From contig CP136062.1 in NCBI GenBank assembly GCA_032622095.1, forward strand, positions 1,548,001 through 1,612,000: 64,000 nucleotides of DNA, given 5' to 3'. The translations under genes were made by a program, and so were the position numbers. The notes under the pieces are model-generated. The model had not been told where the DNA came from, did no database searches, and saw only the letters and a program-made list of their open reading frames with translations. This DNA is from Siphonodentalium dalli. Taxonomy: Eukaryota > Mollusca > Scaphopoda > Gadilida > Siphonodentaliidae. This document shows positions 21,700-34,825 of the stretch, one piece after another. Numbering within the stretch: the stretch's first letter is position 1; each line of letters starts with the position of its first letter.

Positions 21700-22137
21700 A
21701 CGGTATTATACGATGTCGGTGATGTGGGTACGATCTTGAATGATTTATTTCAGTAAGTTATATCAACCATACCGACGATGTCGGTCATAGACGAATTGCA
21801 GGTAAATGTGCCAATGACATTGATGTGATTACAATGAATTATTTTTATCAGGATATGAAACTGGCCTCACCGTCAACCGTCTTCTCATGACATGAGTGTA
21901 ATAATCTAATTATTAATACGCCAATCGAGAATATATATTGATGTGGAATTGAGTCAACGTCATATATTTGATATATAATGTTGTTTATTGTTGTTGATTA
22001 CCTGCTGTCGTCAAATTTCGTGGTAAACAAAAAACTTTGAACTTGAAGTTTGATACTGATCTGTTATGATGGCTGATTTACCTGACACACCCGTTACTAA
22101 TCCCACATTAGAACAATTACTAAAAGAAAGTAACATG
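21700..22137. other. No gene seen between the SGNH relic and AAGATGG array 2
   Basis: Short broken reading frames only, probably a continuation of decayed coding sequence from 20427-21697. Confidence 0.4.
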
Positions 22138-23455
22138 AATGGCCCCAAAATGACTCGTTCCCATCTACTTATTGATGTCAACAGCTGTGACATATTTCAT
22201 AATGATCCGACCAAAGGTAGGACCTGTAGCCCGTGCCCAAGGATTTATTCATGCAAAGAGTAAAATCCAAGATGGCTGCTGCCGGCCATGTTTTTTGGCC
22301 CAATGACCCCAAAATGACTCGTTCCCATCTACATGTCATTGTTAACATCGATGACAAATTTCATGATGATCAGACGAATAGTACGACCTGTAGCCCGTGC
22401 TAATGGATTGAAATTTGAAATTCAAGATGGCCGCTGGCGGCCATGTTTTTTTGCCGAATGACACAAAAGTTAATCGTTCTCATCTAGATGTCAATGTCAA
22501 CAGCCATGACAAATATTATAATGATCCAACCAAAGGTACTACGACCTGTAGCCCATGCCAAAGGATTTAGTCATGCAGAGTAAAATCCAAGATGGCTGCT
22601 GGCGGCTATGTTTTTTGGCCGAACGACCTCAAAATGACTCGTTCCCATCTACATGTCAATATTAAAATCGATGATAAATTTCATGATGATCAGACAAACA
22701 GTACTACCTGTAGCCCGTGCTAATGGATTGAAATTTGAAATTCAAGATGGCCGCTGGCGGCCATGTTTTTTGGCCCAATGACCCCAAAATGGCTTGTTCC
22801 CATCTACATGTTAATATTAACATCGGTGACAAATTTCATGAAGATCCGACCAAAGCTACGACCTGTAGCCCATGCAGAAGGATTTAGTCATGCAAAGAGT
22901 AAAATTCAAGATGGCCGCTGGCGGCCATGTTTTTTGGCCCAATGACCCCAAAATGGCTTGTTCCCATCTACATGTCAATATTAACATCGATGACAAATTT
23001 CATGAAGATCCGACCAAAGCTACGACCTGGAGCCCATGCAGAACGATTTAGTCATGCAAAGAGTAAAATCCAAGATGGCTGCTGGCGGCCATATTTTTTG
23101 GCCGAACGACCCCAAAATGACTCGTTCCCATCTCCAGTTACAACATCGATGACAAATGTCATGATGATCAGACGAACAGTACGACTTGTAGCCTGTGCTA
23201 ATGCATTGAAATTTTAAATTCAAGATGGCCGCTTGCGGCCATGTTTTTTTTCCGAATGACCCCAAAATGACTCGTTCCATCTACATGTCAATGTCAACAG
23301 GCATGACAAATTTCATAATGATCCGACCTAAGGTACGACCTGTAGCCAGTGCTAAAGGAAATTGTTGACTAGTCACGCACACACACACACGGATGACGGA
23401 TACCAAGCCATGGCAAATAGCTCAAACTTTTCAAAGTAAAGTTGAGCTAAAAATG
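22138..23455 (+). repeat. AAGATGG tandem family, array 2
   Basis: About six units, left-truncated (it begins inside a unit at GGCCCCAAAATGACTCG). The right end is the usual hairpin with GTTGAGCTAA near 23450. Two successive units near 22750 and 22910 are almost identical, indicating local unit amplification. Confidence 0.85.
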
Positions 23456-24069
23456 TAGGAATAAAAGCTCGGACAAAATTATACATTTTGCAAAGATTTC
23501 TAAGTCGAAAAATGGGGATGTAACGCCACCATAAAAAGTCTGACATATGTCTTAATCGCAGGTCCCCATGTTGTTGATGTCTGTGCCAACTTCCACGGAA
23601 AATGATCAGAAAACAGCTGAGAAAAACTCCAGACAAATTTATGTCCACAGACAAGCTGATTGGAGTATAAACCCCCTTCTCCACAACCGCGTTGCAGGGG
23701 GTATAATTAATGAACAAAACATCTCCCCCCAACCTGTGATATCACTGCGACATAAGACAACAAAATCCAATAATAAAGACATCCACAGCCAGAGGTCAGA
23801 GTAGATTTTGTATAGCATTCCCTACCAATACATTGTTTTTTTTGTAAAATGCTTTGCAGAAATTGGAAAACGCATCACAAATTGCGATGCGAATCCAGTT
23901 ACATGGATATAGAGCATGTTTGTTATGGACGCTACACAAAGTCCAGTAAAGGGCCATAACTCTGGGAAAAAGTGTGAACAAAACCGAAATTGGAATTCCC
24001 AGTTTTGAGCTGTGTTGTGAAATGTTAGTTATGGATAGACAGAATGACACACCGAAAGGAAAGACAGAC

Positions 24070-24195
24070 TGAGGTACATGTACATGTACATGTATCACTA
24101 TATATACCCCTAATCCTTGGTACGGGTACATGTACAACTGTACATACTGTATACATGTACTGTACATACTGTATACATGTACATGTACACCAATC
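24070..24195. repeat. TACATGTA-rich simple tract
   Basis: Self-complementary ACATGTACATGTAC runs and repeated TACTGTATACATGTAC. The same palindromic word recurs throughout the window, and the strand-symmetric ORFs here are artefacts. Confidence 0.8.
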
Positions 24196-25099
24196 AGTAA
24201 GCCTGGGGGGCGAGCTTGTGCATGCACATGTAATTACTCATAAAGTACAATGTAGGCACTGGGCTTACTCACAAGGCCCCCTCCCCTTTGCAAACATTGA
24301 GTTAGCCTTCAGGTGCTGACATACCATCATGTTTTATATCATTACCATATTTTGGTACTGAAAAAGATAATAATGTGTTTTATTTATATCAATAACAAGA
24401 TAAAATCACATGATAATGGCCAGAAACAGTGACAAGACAGTTCAGCTTCTATACATTTGGGATAAAAAAAAAGCACAGATGTGCTTGAGTACATGTATCT
24501 TCTCCTACAGGGTACGTGTATTCTATAGGATAGAAAGACATGATTGTATTCACCTTCCAAATGCTCAACAATGGGGGTGGGCTAAACTGGGCTTATCTAC
24601 CGATACGAGGAGATTGGGTTTATCCTCGAGGATGGGCTTACTAACGGTTGTATACAGTAATAAGGCCAAAGTAAAAAGAAACTATGTTTCCGTACATCGA
24701 CCGACCCTAAAAATAACCCGCCGACCCTAAACTTTTTATTGATATTTTGAGAAAAAGTCAAAATTTTCTAAAATTAACTGTTTTTACCACTATTGCTCTT
24801 AAATATTGATGACCTTTAGTGTGCAAAACACATGGTTTCTAACATATCCCTGTGAAAAGTTACCATGAACTGACAGCTGTCAAAGGCCCCAGGTGTGTGA
24901 TGGGTTGTGGATTGATGGGCATACATATTGCAATTTTAATTTCCTGAGTGTATCTCGGACTACATGTATCTCCTGCCTGCTTTATGTCTTGTTTGGGACT
25001 TATGGAACACTATCAACAGACATGGTGGATGTGTATCTGTATATATACATGTATAGAGGTTATCACCACATATGTTAGGGGTATAAAATGTAGCTACTG

Positions 25100-25460
25100 T
25101 CTCCAAAAACCAGGCATGCTCGGTGGTCGTACTGGCTACCTCCAGACAATGGGATGTAGTCGTCACAATACAAGTACGGTATAATGGCGGTATTATTGGT
25201 AACATTCTTATAAAAAGTTAGTGACAACAATTTTCTACCAAGTTTATAGCCAAATTTCTGAAAATGTGCTACATGTATGTCATGTACATGTATGTGAATA
25301 ATAAAAAACATACCTAAACATGAAATTTGATTTTTTTATCAATCTTAATGTATATTTCCACTGTGTTGATCAAGTAATACTTTCCCCACAACACGGGTTG
25401 GCATTTTATGTTACTTCGGTCGAGGTAGTTCAATATTTCTGCAGCTGGATAAAAAATATC
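25100..25460. repeat. Dispersed repeat, inverted relative to 28840-29110
   Basis: Shares CACAATACAAGTAC, a CCACTGTGTTG block and GCAGCTGGATAAAAAAT with the reverse complement of 28840-29110. Class unknown. Confidence 0.5.
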
Positions 25461-25511
25461 AAAATAAAATAAAAACAAAAATTTCCCTACCTACAGGGTT
25501 ACCATACCTAC

Positions 25512-26060
25512 CAGGGGGGGGGAGGGGGGTCGAAAAAAAAATTCAGGCACGTATGGCATTTTTTCCCTTTCAATCATTTTTTGTACCCACCCACCCCACC
25601 GCCAATTTTTTTTTCCGTTTTCGGCAGTTTTTTCCGACCATTTATTTACACCCATCCCCCTTTTAACACTAAAAACAGAGATTTGCGGGGGAAATTCACT
25701 GTAAACAGCTGTGTATGAATTTATGTGCATACTATTTATCATGGATGTTAACATGGACATGTAAATAGGAATGAGTCATTTTTAGGTCATTCGGCCAAAA
25801 AAACATGGCTGCCAGCGGCCAACTTGGATTTCAAAATGTGCAACAAAATACAACACGATAACTGCCTGCAGTCAGTTTACCAGTTAGAATTACATTATTT
25901 CTCGCATTCAAAGGGGTTTTGAAGCCCAACTCATTGCCAAAACACTAAAAAACAAGCAGGAAATTTTTGTTTTAGTTGCGGAAAAAATTGCCTGTTGGTG
26001 GCTTTGACAACCCACCCACCCCGGCATACGTGCCGAAATTATTTTGTTCACCCCCCCCTG
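25512..26060. mobile_element. G-rich-ended hAT-like element
   Basis: Ends CAGGGGGGGGAGGG and (reverse) CAGGGGGGGGTGAAC, followed inward by GGCACGTATG on both sides. A flush 7-bp direct repeat TACCTAC lies at 25505-25511 and 26061-26067. It contains an AAGATGG fragment. A degenerate half copy lies near 26500-26590. No coding content. Confidence 0.7.
25735..25850 (-). repeat. AAGATGG family fragment inside the 25512-26060 element
   Basis: CATGGATGTTAACATGGACATGTA, then GGTCATTCGGCC, ACATGGCTGCCAGCGGCC and TTGGATTTC, in reverse orientation relative to array 1. Confidence 0.8.
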
Positions 26061-27209
26061 TACCTACCCTAATTTTTTCGCGCCGTTACCGGAAACATAC
26101 AATCTTTTTTCTTTGGCCTAAACAGAATAGATCACTTGATTTAACTGATGACATGAACGATTCAATCAAGACAATCATGCTTGTACAACATCCCTGCCTC
26201 TAACTTGTTGTTGGCCATTAAAAATAAATATTAGCCCCAGTACAAACCGTGGCAGAAAAAGTGTAACCCGAAGTGTCAAAAGTTTACCGGATCGCAGGAG
26301 TGTCAAACTATCGACCAGTAACACACGACCAGTAACACACATACGTGGGTCCATAATGTTCAACAACTGTGTTGCCTCTCATGAATTATTTCACGTAACC
26401 AGTTCAATCGAGTGATTATTCTCTATGTAACCTACAATGTACATGTAGATATCAGGATATCAGATAGTATGTTTCCGCTAACGTTGTAAACAAATTAGGA
26501 TGGGGGGGGGGGGGGGGGGTTCGAACAAAATTCCAGGTTGGTATGATAGGGTGGGTGGGTGTCTCTCGGGTCCGAAAAGCATTTTTTTCCATGTACCAAA
26601 TTTATTTTCCATTTCTGGTATTGAGTCTTATTTTGATGTGTTTTGAACAGAAACAGGTCATATACAATGTATAGTTACTAGAAATACTATACTATATATA
26701 TAGAGGTTATCAGAAGTTGGATCAGTGGCACAATGCCAACAATAACCCAAATTCAACTTGATAGAACAAGAAACTGCGAAATTGGAAAAATAAAATTTAA
26801 TCAGGATTCCATCTACAGATACAACAAAATAAGAATAACTATGCAGAACTCAGCTGAAAATAAGAAATAATATGAAAGCACACTTGATCATATGTGACAT
26901 GGAAAAAAAGATATAGCGGTAATAAATAATGGAATAAAATTAGACTTTTGACAACGTAAAACATAAAATCTTAACATATAAATTGAAGGCCAGCCGGGCC
27001 AGCTTGAACAATTTCAATGTGGATCAGCTTGAAATGTTAATCACAAAACAAAGATTTTATCGTCACTGATATCGTGAGCAAAAAAGAAGTGAGATTGGGC
27101 TATCCATCCATATGTTATTCCCAATTATTACGAAGCCTATTACTTCAGGCAGTGGCTACCAGCCTGCCATTACACGCTATAACATGTTTCATCAGTTATG
27201 GTTTCTGAG

Positions 27210-28367
27210 CAGAGATGTGGCGACAGGGGGTGGGGTGGGGAGGGGTGGTGTCTTACCCCCCAACTTTGGTCAAAATGTTCAACAGTTGGAAATTTCATAC
27301 CTGCCAAAACATTAGTTGGAAATTTCACACCAACAATATGTTGAAAATGTTCTTGTAGTTTGATTTTCAAACAATATAATGGGGGGAGTAATTGTTTTTG
27401 AACCAATATTTGCATATTTTCCAATTTTTTGTCAAAATTTTGGACTGATATGGTCATCAGTTAGAAATTTTCCAACCTTATGAGGGTGATAGGTTGGAAA
27501 TTTCCAACACTTGGAAAGCTTTTGTCCGGGTCCCTGTCCCTCCCCTTTGGCCAGTCAAAACCTGCTAGTTAATTTAAGAAAACAATTTTGTCATACATTT
27601 GGTTAACATTGTCATTGGAATTGCCATCAGTTGGAAATTTTCCAACCTAAGTGGGTGTGTCAGGTTTGAAATTTCCAACTCTATAGGAAGGCTTGAGGCT
27701 AGTCTAGATGCTTAAGGATTTTGCGATTTTCTTGTTCAGATTTCAAAATTTGTCCACACCGGGCCGAACCATGGTCGGACCGGTGTGTCATTGTCCCTCC
27801 CCTGTGGCAATGCGAAATTGCCAATTAGTTTAAGAAAATAATCAACAATTTTACTAGTGTACATATGGTCCAACTTGTGGACTGAAATGGTCATTGGTTA
27901 GAGAATTTTCCAACCTGAGGGGGAGCATGAGGTTTGAGATTTCCAACACTAGGAAAAGCTTCATTTGAGGCAAGTCTAGATGCTTGGATTTGTGATTTTC
28001 TTGTATAGTTTTCAACATTTTCTCACACTGAGCTGAACAACCATGGTCAGCCGGCTTGTCCTGGTCTCTTGCCCGTAGCCGTGTGCATTTGTCTGGAGTT
28101 AGACCACTAGATGTTAGGATTTATGCAATTTTGGTTAAAATATCTTAATGTTCTCATACCGGGAATATACCGGTAGAACCATGCTTTATGAATACATGTA
28201 TATAGGATATTAGGCCTGAGCACCGAGGTGCAAGGGGGGGGGGCTGCAAATGAAATTATGGAAAACTTGTGTTTGGTCTGATTCAGATTTCAAGGGGGGG
28301 TGCAGTTGGAATTTCCCCAAGGTGGATACCCCCCCCCCCCAACGGAGACCATCTAGCCACGTCCCTG
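27210..28367 (+). mobile_element. hAT-like element of 1158 bp with internal tandem repeats
   Basis: Ends CAGAGATGTGGCGACAGGGG and (reverse) CAGGGACGTGGCTAGATGG. Flanks TTTCTGAG (27202-27209) and TTTCTGAT (28368-28375) match at 7 of 8, an 8-bp target duplication. The interior consists of about 240-bp repeats (GGAAATTTCCAAC, GTCTAGATGCTT, TTTTCTTGT). Related internal sequence recurs inverted at 44150-44430 and 47710-48110. Confidence 0.85.
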
Positions 28368-29109
28368 TTTCTGATATGCCACATCCCTGTCCCTGATACA
28401 TGCATGCAACCCAAGAAGGTTTCATGCATGTACATGTATATCATGGTTAGGTTTGGTATTAGGCTATTAGCATTATTCTTCCAACTGGGGTGAACAGTTG
28501 TATTTCCACATGTTTTGATAAACAATTTGGTTCAAGCAATATATCACCTAGCAAATATAAAAAATAATATCAAATAATCTGAAATGTGTTGTTGCATGTA
28601 GTCTGTAGAATACTCAAATGTGATTATGTGACTAGATCATGTGACTATATAATATGAAAATGAATGTTAATAAAAACTTTGGCACTTTGCCTATCCCTAG
28701 AAATGTGATTACATGTATGTTGACACATTTCTTGATTAATGACACTTATGATAAATTCAAATAGTATCGTTATCTTCATTATGCACTGTTCTATTAAAAT
28801 CTCGCGCAATAAACTATTTAGGGAGTGGGTGTCCCGGGGGTGGCTAGGGAATTTTTATTTTTTCATTTTTTATCCAGTTGCAGAAATATTGAACAACACA
28901 GTGGAAATACATGTTTACATTAAGATTGAATAAAAGATCGAACTTGGTTTATGCTTAAGTGTGTGATTTGTTATTCAAATTTTCATACATTTGGTTACAT
29001 GTATATTACTTGGCATGAAATTGATGTCACTCACGTTTCGTGAGAATTTTACCCACAATACCACCATTACACCAGTACTTGTATTGTGATGATTACATGT
29101 ACATCCTAC

Positions 29110-29500
29110 GGTCTTGCACAAATTTTCCAAACAAACAAAATGTCAACATAATTATTGCGCTCTGCATAGCGAAAATAGTCCATGCAGGGCGTGTCCACAT
29201 CACGCGATGTTGTTTTCGCCCTTGCAAGTTGCAATGATATGCATCCATCCACAGTAGAAATAATTGTACTTGAGTCAGATTAACTAAACCGTTATGTACA
29301 ATTTTTTTATGTTTACACTGAAATGCTAATTTGAAGAGAGTTAATAAGTGTAACGTACATGTACATGTATGTAAGACAAATCAGCAATGCATATACATGT
29401 ATATTCACATCTATAAATCAAATTTGAAATCAAGTTACTACATGTAGTACCATGTATCTTCGATAGGTTTGTGTAATGTCAGTCACGATAACAATCATAA
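29110..29500. repeat. Dispersed repeat, inverted relative to 50560-51070
   Basis: Blocks GGGCGAAAACAACATC, CTGACTCAAGTACA, GCTGATTTGTCTTACATACA and GAAGATACATGGTA are shared in inverted order. Non-coding. Confidence 0.65.
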
Positions 29501-29727
29501 CATATGCCAAATTCGGAACAATACCATATTTGAGTGCACACATACATGTACATGTACATGTAGCAGTAAGATTTTATAGTTACATGAAGATTTGTAGCTC
29601 ACAACATACCGGTAACATTGAATCTGGAAAAAGTTCTTTGAATGTTACATGTGTATGTCAGTCACATGGAATTGCCCCAATGTTACTATTTACATGTACA
29701 TATACATATACAGTATACTAAATAGAA

Positions 29728-31285
29728 CTAAAAATGAAAGTGTCAATGACACTGTAGCTCAACTTACTAGTAAGTAGGAATAATTTAATGGTTGACAGTA
29801 AATGGAGGGATGTGGTATGTAGGGTGTTCCAAAGGATTTGGTGATGCAAAGAATAAATTATAAAAGACATCTACATGTCAATGTCAACATCCATGACAAA
29901 TTTCATACAGATCAAAGAAACAGATTGGTCTACATGTATAACCCATGCTAATGGATTTTGTAGAAATATTTAGTCATACAAAGAGTAAAATCCAAAATGG
30001 CCATTGGTGGCCATATATTTTTGCCGAATGACCCTAAAATGACTTGTTCCCATCAAGAGGTCACCCCGATGATCCATATGAAGTTTGGTGATGATCAGAT
30101 TCAGATCAGGTATGTGGTATGTAGGGTGTGTCAAAGTATTTAGTGATGCAAAGAGTAAAATCCAATATGGCTGCCGGCGGCCATGTTTTTTGCCGAATGA
30201 TCCTAAAATGACTCGTTCCCATCTACATGTAAATGTCAACATTCAGAATTTTTTTAAGATGATCAGACAAACAGTACGGCCTGTAGCCCGCGCCAATAGA
30301 TTCAAATTGGAAATACAAGATGGCCACCAGCAGCCATGTTTTTTGGCCGAATAACCCCAAAATGACTCGTTCCCATCTATATGTCAATGTCAACATTCAT
30401 GACAAATTTCATAAAGATCCGACCAAAGATACGACCTGTAGTCCGCGCGAAAGTATTTAGTGATGCAAAGAGTAAAATCCAAGATGGCTGACGGTGGCCA
30501 TGTTTTTTCGCCAAATGACCCCAAAATGACTCGTTCACATCTAGAGGTCGACCCGATGATCCATATGAAGTTTGGTGATGATCGGATCAGAGATGTGGTC
30601 TGTAGGATGTGTTAAAGGATTTAGTGATGCAAAGAGTAAAATCCAAGATGGCCACCAGCGCCATGTTTTTTGGCCGAATGATCCAAAAATGACTCGTTCC
30701 CATCTACATGTCAACATTCATGACAAATTTCATAAAGACCAGACCAAAGATACGACCTGTAGCCCGCGCCAAAGTATTTAGTGATGCAAAGAGTAAAATC
30801 CAAGATGGCTGACGGCGGCCATGTTTTTTTGCCAAATGACTCGTTCCCATCTAGATCCATATGAAGTTTGGTGATAATCGGGATGAAGGATTTAGTGATA
30901 AAAAGAGTAAAATCCAAGATGGCCGAATGATCCTAAAATGACTCGTTCCCATCTACAGGAACATGTAAATGTCAACATTCATGACAAATTGTATGATGAT
31001 CACACAAACAGTACGGCCTGTAGCCCGCGCCAATGGATTTAATTTTTAAATCCAAGATGGCCACCAGCGGCCATGTTTTTTGGCCGAATGACCCCAAAAT
31101 GACTCGTTCCCATCTACATGTCAATGCCAACATTCATGACAAATTTCATAAAGATCAGACCATAGATACGACATGAAGCCCGCACCAAAGGAAATTGTTG
31201 ACGGATGCACACACGCACGCACAAACGGACGACGGACGCCAACCCTTGACAATAGCTCAAATTTACAAAGTAAGTTGAGCAAATA
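29728..31285 (+). repeat. AAGATGG tandem family, array 3, complete
   Basis: Left end AATGAAAGTGTCAATGACAC and TAGCTCAACTTACT. Six to seven units follow, some shortened, and the right hairpin CTCAAATTTAC...GTAAGTTGAG lies near 31255-31280. The units alternate two subtypes, one with TTTAGTGATGCAAAGAG and one with AATGGATTxAAATTxxAAAT. Confidence 0.85.
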
Positions 31286-31567
31286 AAGGAAATATTTTTG
31301 GACAATAAATCGTCTAGATTTTTACAGACATGCGCAATATGCGAGATAGAGAAGGGTGGTATGACATCGGATCAAACTGGAGCTGATCCGATGGTCGGGA
31401 AAAGATCGCTTTACATATACATATACATATATATTGGGGAAAGAAAAACGATAGCCTAATAAAAGTATCTATAGATAATACTAACAGATGCTTAGATTAG
31501 AAGAATGGAGTTCACAAATATGCGCACATACATGTACATGTACTAGTAGGTTACCTGCTTATCTCAG

Positions 31568-31890
31568 TTGTTGTGTTCATATTTTACAATTTTGTATCAC
31601 TTTCAATTGAACTCGCCCCGCAGGGTGACTATCGTTAGAATTTTGTCTAAATTTCTGGCGATGGACCAAAGTTCGAACTGGATGGAACATTGCGTTATAT
31701 TTCCGACATTGAATACAAACGGGGCGAAAGAGGGATCAAGACTCAAAAGAAAGATGGCTCACCTAATTCCTCTCGTTTGTATAAAGTTTATTCAGTGTGG
31801 TCCGTTTATAATCGTCGTAGTCGTGGGGCGTTGTCCGTGGTCTTTATCAATGATGGCAGATGTGATGATACCGGGCAGATGAAGTAGTTT
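31568..31890 (+). CDS. Possible exon, unrecognised
   Basis: A roughly 300-bp segment outside the named repeats, open in two frames. One frame gives RYISDIEYKRGERGIKTQKK... and VYNRRSRGALSVVFINDGR. No family recognised. It could be a first exon or chance; no donor was confirmed. Confidence 0.2.
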
Positions 31891-31965
31891 GATTCGGCCA
31901 ACCGTTCTAAATAAGATCTGAAGTCAATGTCGACTTGCCCCACTGGCGATCAAACAACGAGAGAG

Positions 31966-31982
31966 AGAGAGAGAGAGAGGGA
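31966..31982. repeat. (GA)n microsatellite
   Basis: A GAGAGAGAGAGAGAG run, simple sequence. Confidence 0.9.
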
Positions 31983-32309
31983 TAGATAGAGTCCTGTATT
32001 CCTACACACCACAATTCTGTCACCTGATGTCGTGACCTTTCACATTATCTTTCACAACAATAGTCAACAAATACATGTGCCCAGTCCATGTGTTTTTCGT
32101 ACTTCAACGCAGGAAGCAAATTACTTTTCAAATTTTGATTAGCAAATAACATCACATTGACTTGATTAGATACCATGCTGGACAACACAAGTGTCCACTT
32201 AACCACGGTGTGGTTAGTGTTGCCACCGCGGCCGAAATGCAACAACACTGCGGCTCCACCGGCTAATTACAGTTGGGCCGCAGTGTACTTGCCATTCGGC
32301 CATGGTGTA

Positions 32310-32683
32310 CCCGCTGGACAAAACAAGTGTCCATTGGCACCGTGGTGTATTTGCCGTTCGGCCGCGGTGTCAGAGTTTGTAACTGCAGTTGAGCACCGCG
32401 GCCGAACGGCAAGTACACCGTGTCCCAACAGCAAGTACACTGCGGCCGAAAGGCAACTACACCGCAGCCGAACGGCATGTACACTGTGGTTAGATTTCTG
32501 GTTTGTATCGTCTTTTTTCAGTTTAATGAACGTACACCGCAGCAATTACACCATGGCCGAACGGCAAGTACACCGCGGCCCAACTGTAGTTAGCCGGTGG
32601 AGCCGCGGTGTAGTTGCATTTCAGCCACGGTGGCAACGCTAACTGCACCGCGGTTAGGTAGACACTTATTTTGTCAAGCAGGG
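32310..32683 (-). mobile_element. TA-MITE, copy E2, inserted inside E1
   Basis: A 374-bp inverted copy. It splits E1 at GGTGTA|GTTGCC with TA on both sides (32308-32309 and 32684-32685). Ends CCCGCTGGACAAAACAAGT and CAAGCAGGG. Confidence 0.92.
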
Positions 32684-32851
32684 TAGTTGCCGCGGTGTAC
32701 GTTCATTAAACTGAAAAAAGAGGATACAAACCAGAAATCTAACCACCATTCGGCCGCGTTGTAGTTGCCTTTCGGCCATGGTGTACTTGCCGTTCGGCCA
32801 AAAGTGTACATGTACTTGACTTCGGCCGCAGTGCTCAACCGCAGTTACAAA

Positions 32852-33650
32852 TAGACTTTCATTTTTGAGGCGCGCAATCGCTCTTGCGCACCATCGCGCA
32901 CCTGAAATTGAAAGCCAGCGAGCGATCGATTGCGCACCTAGGCCAAATACAGAGAGCGAAGTTGGCCGAACCTGATAACGCTATTTTCAGTGTCTACCCA
33001 GACATGATTAGTTAATAATGTGTCCCATTTTCCGTTTTATTACCGAGTTGCGAGAATGCCTGTATGATGTGTCGCGAGATCAAATGTGCCGCGACCTAGT
33101 TACCAATTCCACAACTTTCCATTTGCGGTGCGGTGTGTCAATCAACCCGCCCGACGTGTGATCACCGACACCAGTAAATTATCTCAGGTCACACGGTGTC
33201 GAATGCACTATCTATCTGAATGATTCGAAGCTAAAAATACATTTGAATTATTTCTATGGTATGGCCTATGACGTCACATAAATTCCTGGAAAATCAAAGC
33301 GAGACCACGTGGCCGGGAGATGTTGATATTATTCTGTCAGCATGGACTCGGAGTATTAAATTGATTCTTTATTAATAATTATGAATTACAATTAATATAG
33401 GAGCATGTACAATATAAAACATAGTGTGTATCGTTCACTTGTGCTTATGGATAGTGGATTAAGCAGTGTTAAACCATCAAAGAGATTCACTGGACATCGA
33501 TCGTGAGTTAACTAATTCAATTTACGCGCATTTATGAATGTATTTCCGGCAATCCGCTGTTTATTTTATCTTGATAGAAACTGCGCGCCTGGGCCCAAAA
33601 CCCAGCGAGCGGGACAATGCGCGCCTACATTTTCTAAAAATGAAAGTCTG
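32852..33650 (+). mobile_element. hAT-like non-autonomous element, family A, copy 3, inserted in a TA-MITE
   Basis: The 799-bp copy lies inside the TA-MITE at 32173-33725. The target GTTACAAA is duplicated exactly at 32844-32851 and 33651-33658; uninterrupted MITE copies carry the same site once, in GCAGTTACAAACTCTGACAC. The 8-bp duplication and short GAAAGTCTG ends place the family with hAT transposons. No transposase is encoded. Confidence 0.9.
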
Positions 33651-33727
33651 GTTACAAACGCTGACACCGCGGTCGAACGGCAAATACACCGCGGTGCCAA
33701 TGGACACTTGTTTTGTCGAGCGGGGTA

Positions 33728-34589
33728 GCATTGTTCTAAAATCATATAAAATTCATACCAAAATGGATAGCTTTTATCCACATTTGGGTAGCAAATTGCG
33801 ATGCAATACCAGTTAATTTTCTCCCTGCCTCAACATTCATCACACGATTGTCGTTATTTATTTTGTCATATTTTCTCAATAAAAGGTACTACCGCTAGCA
33901 ATGAACTTACATGTATATTGTAATTCATATTCAATATTCTCGTTTACATTAACAGTACCGGTAATCGAAAGACACATCAACAATTTCTTTTTCAATTACG
34001 ACAATAATGCTTTAGGCCCACCGATCCTACATGTACCGTTTGTGCGACAATCGTTCTCCCAAAAAATCTAAATTACAATGTCGTATTAGTTAATAATTGG
34101 TCACGTGACAAAATCAGATATAGCCTACATTGTATATACGACCCAAAGAGTCTTTGGTTCGTTAATACAGATTTGACACACTTGGACATGGGTACACTGT
34201 TCAGCGATATAACCGGTAAGTGTTGTAGTCGATACTAATGGTAGGTATCTGTTAAACTGTTCACCCCACAATAGACCTACATGACGTCTTCACGAAGGGG
34301 GGTCCCAGAAAACAGACACAAATTACAAGTGCTAAATGTTATTAATTAACAAGATTCAATGGATCGAAAGTTGGTGCAACGCGCTAGATTTCCCGGGAAA
34401 CAGAAAGTAGGAAATTTCTACCAATTATTCCGGCAGATAACTGGTTGCAAACAATGACGTCCATTTAAGAACGTACTAGTAATAAACCGATTGTTCAAGG
34501 TTTCTGTTCATTCCAATCTATGTTTTGTCATGCATAGTGGCGGTTGACATGGAATTTTATTCATATAATCTGAATTGGATATCTCAAGT
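33728..34589. other. No gene seen; includes a dispersed repeat at 33970-34170
   Basis: Apart from the segment inverted at 57000-57220, nothing recognisable. AT-rich with many short palindromes. Confidence 0.6.
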
Positions 34590-34825
34590 TCTAAACATAC
34601 ATGAAAGGTAATCATTTGAGTTCAGCATCTAGCGATCACACACCGTGTAGACAATTTATATAGTGTCGATACAGATTACAAATATATGCGGCGATTAATC
34701 ACCATTGATCACGGGTTGCGATCGAAGCACATACTTTGCATAATGCATGTCTATTCTGAACAGCATACATTCAAAATTACCTACGTTTGCTAACTTGGCA
34801 ACCTTGTGTATACATTTTTGTGATC

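Larger units (their letters stand above)
32173..33725 (+). mobile_element. TA-MITE, copy E1, split by two later insertions
   Basis: Left end CCATGCTGGACAACACAAGT after TA (32171-32172). Right end TTTTGTCGAGCGGGG before TA (33726-33727). Removing E2 (32310-32683) and the hAT-like element (32852-33650) with one copy of each duplication leaves about 375 bp, the normal family length. Confidence 0.9.

Noticed and set aside
24044-24319. ORFs of His/Val/Tyr repeats on both strands
   Set aside because: Product of palindromic TACATGTA repeats.
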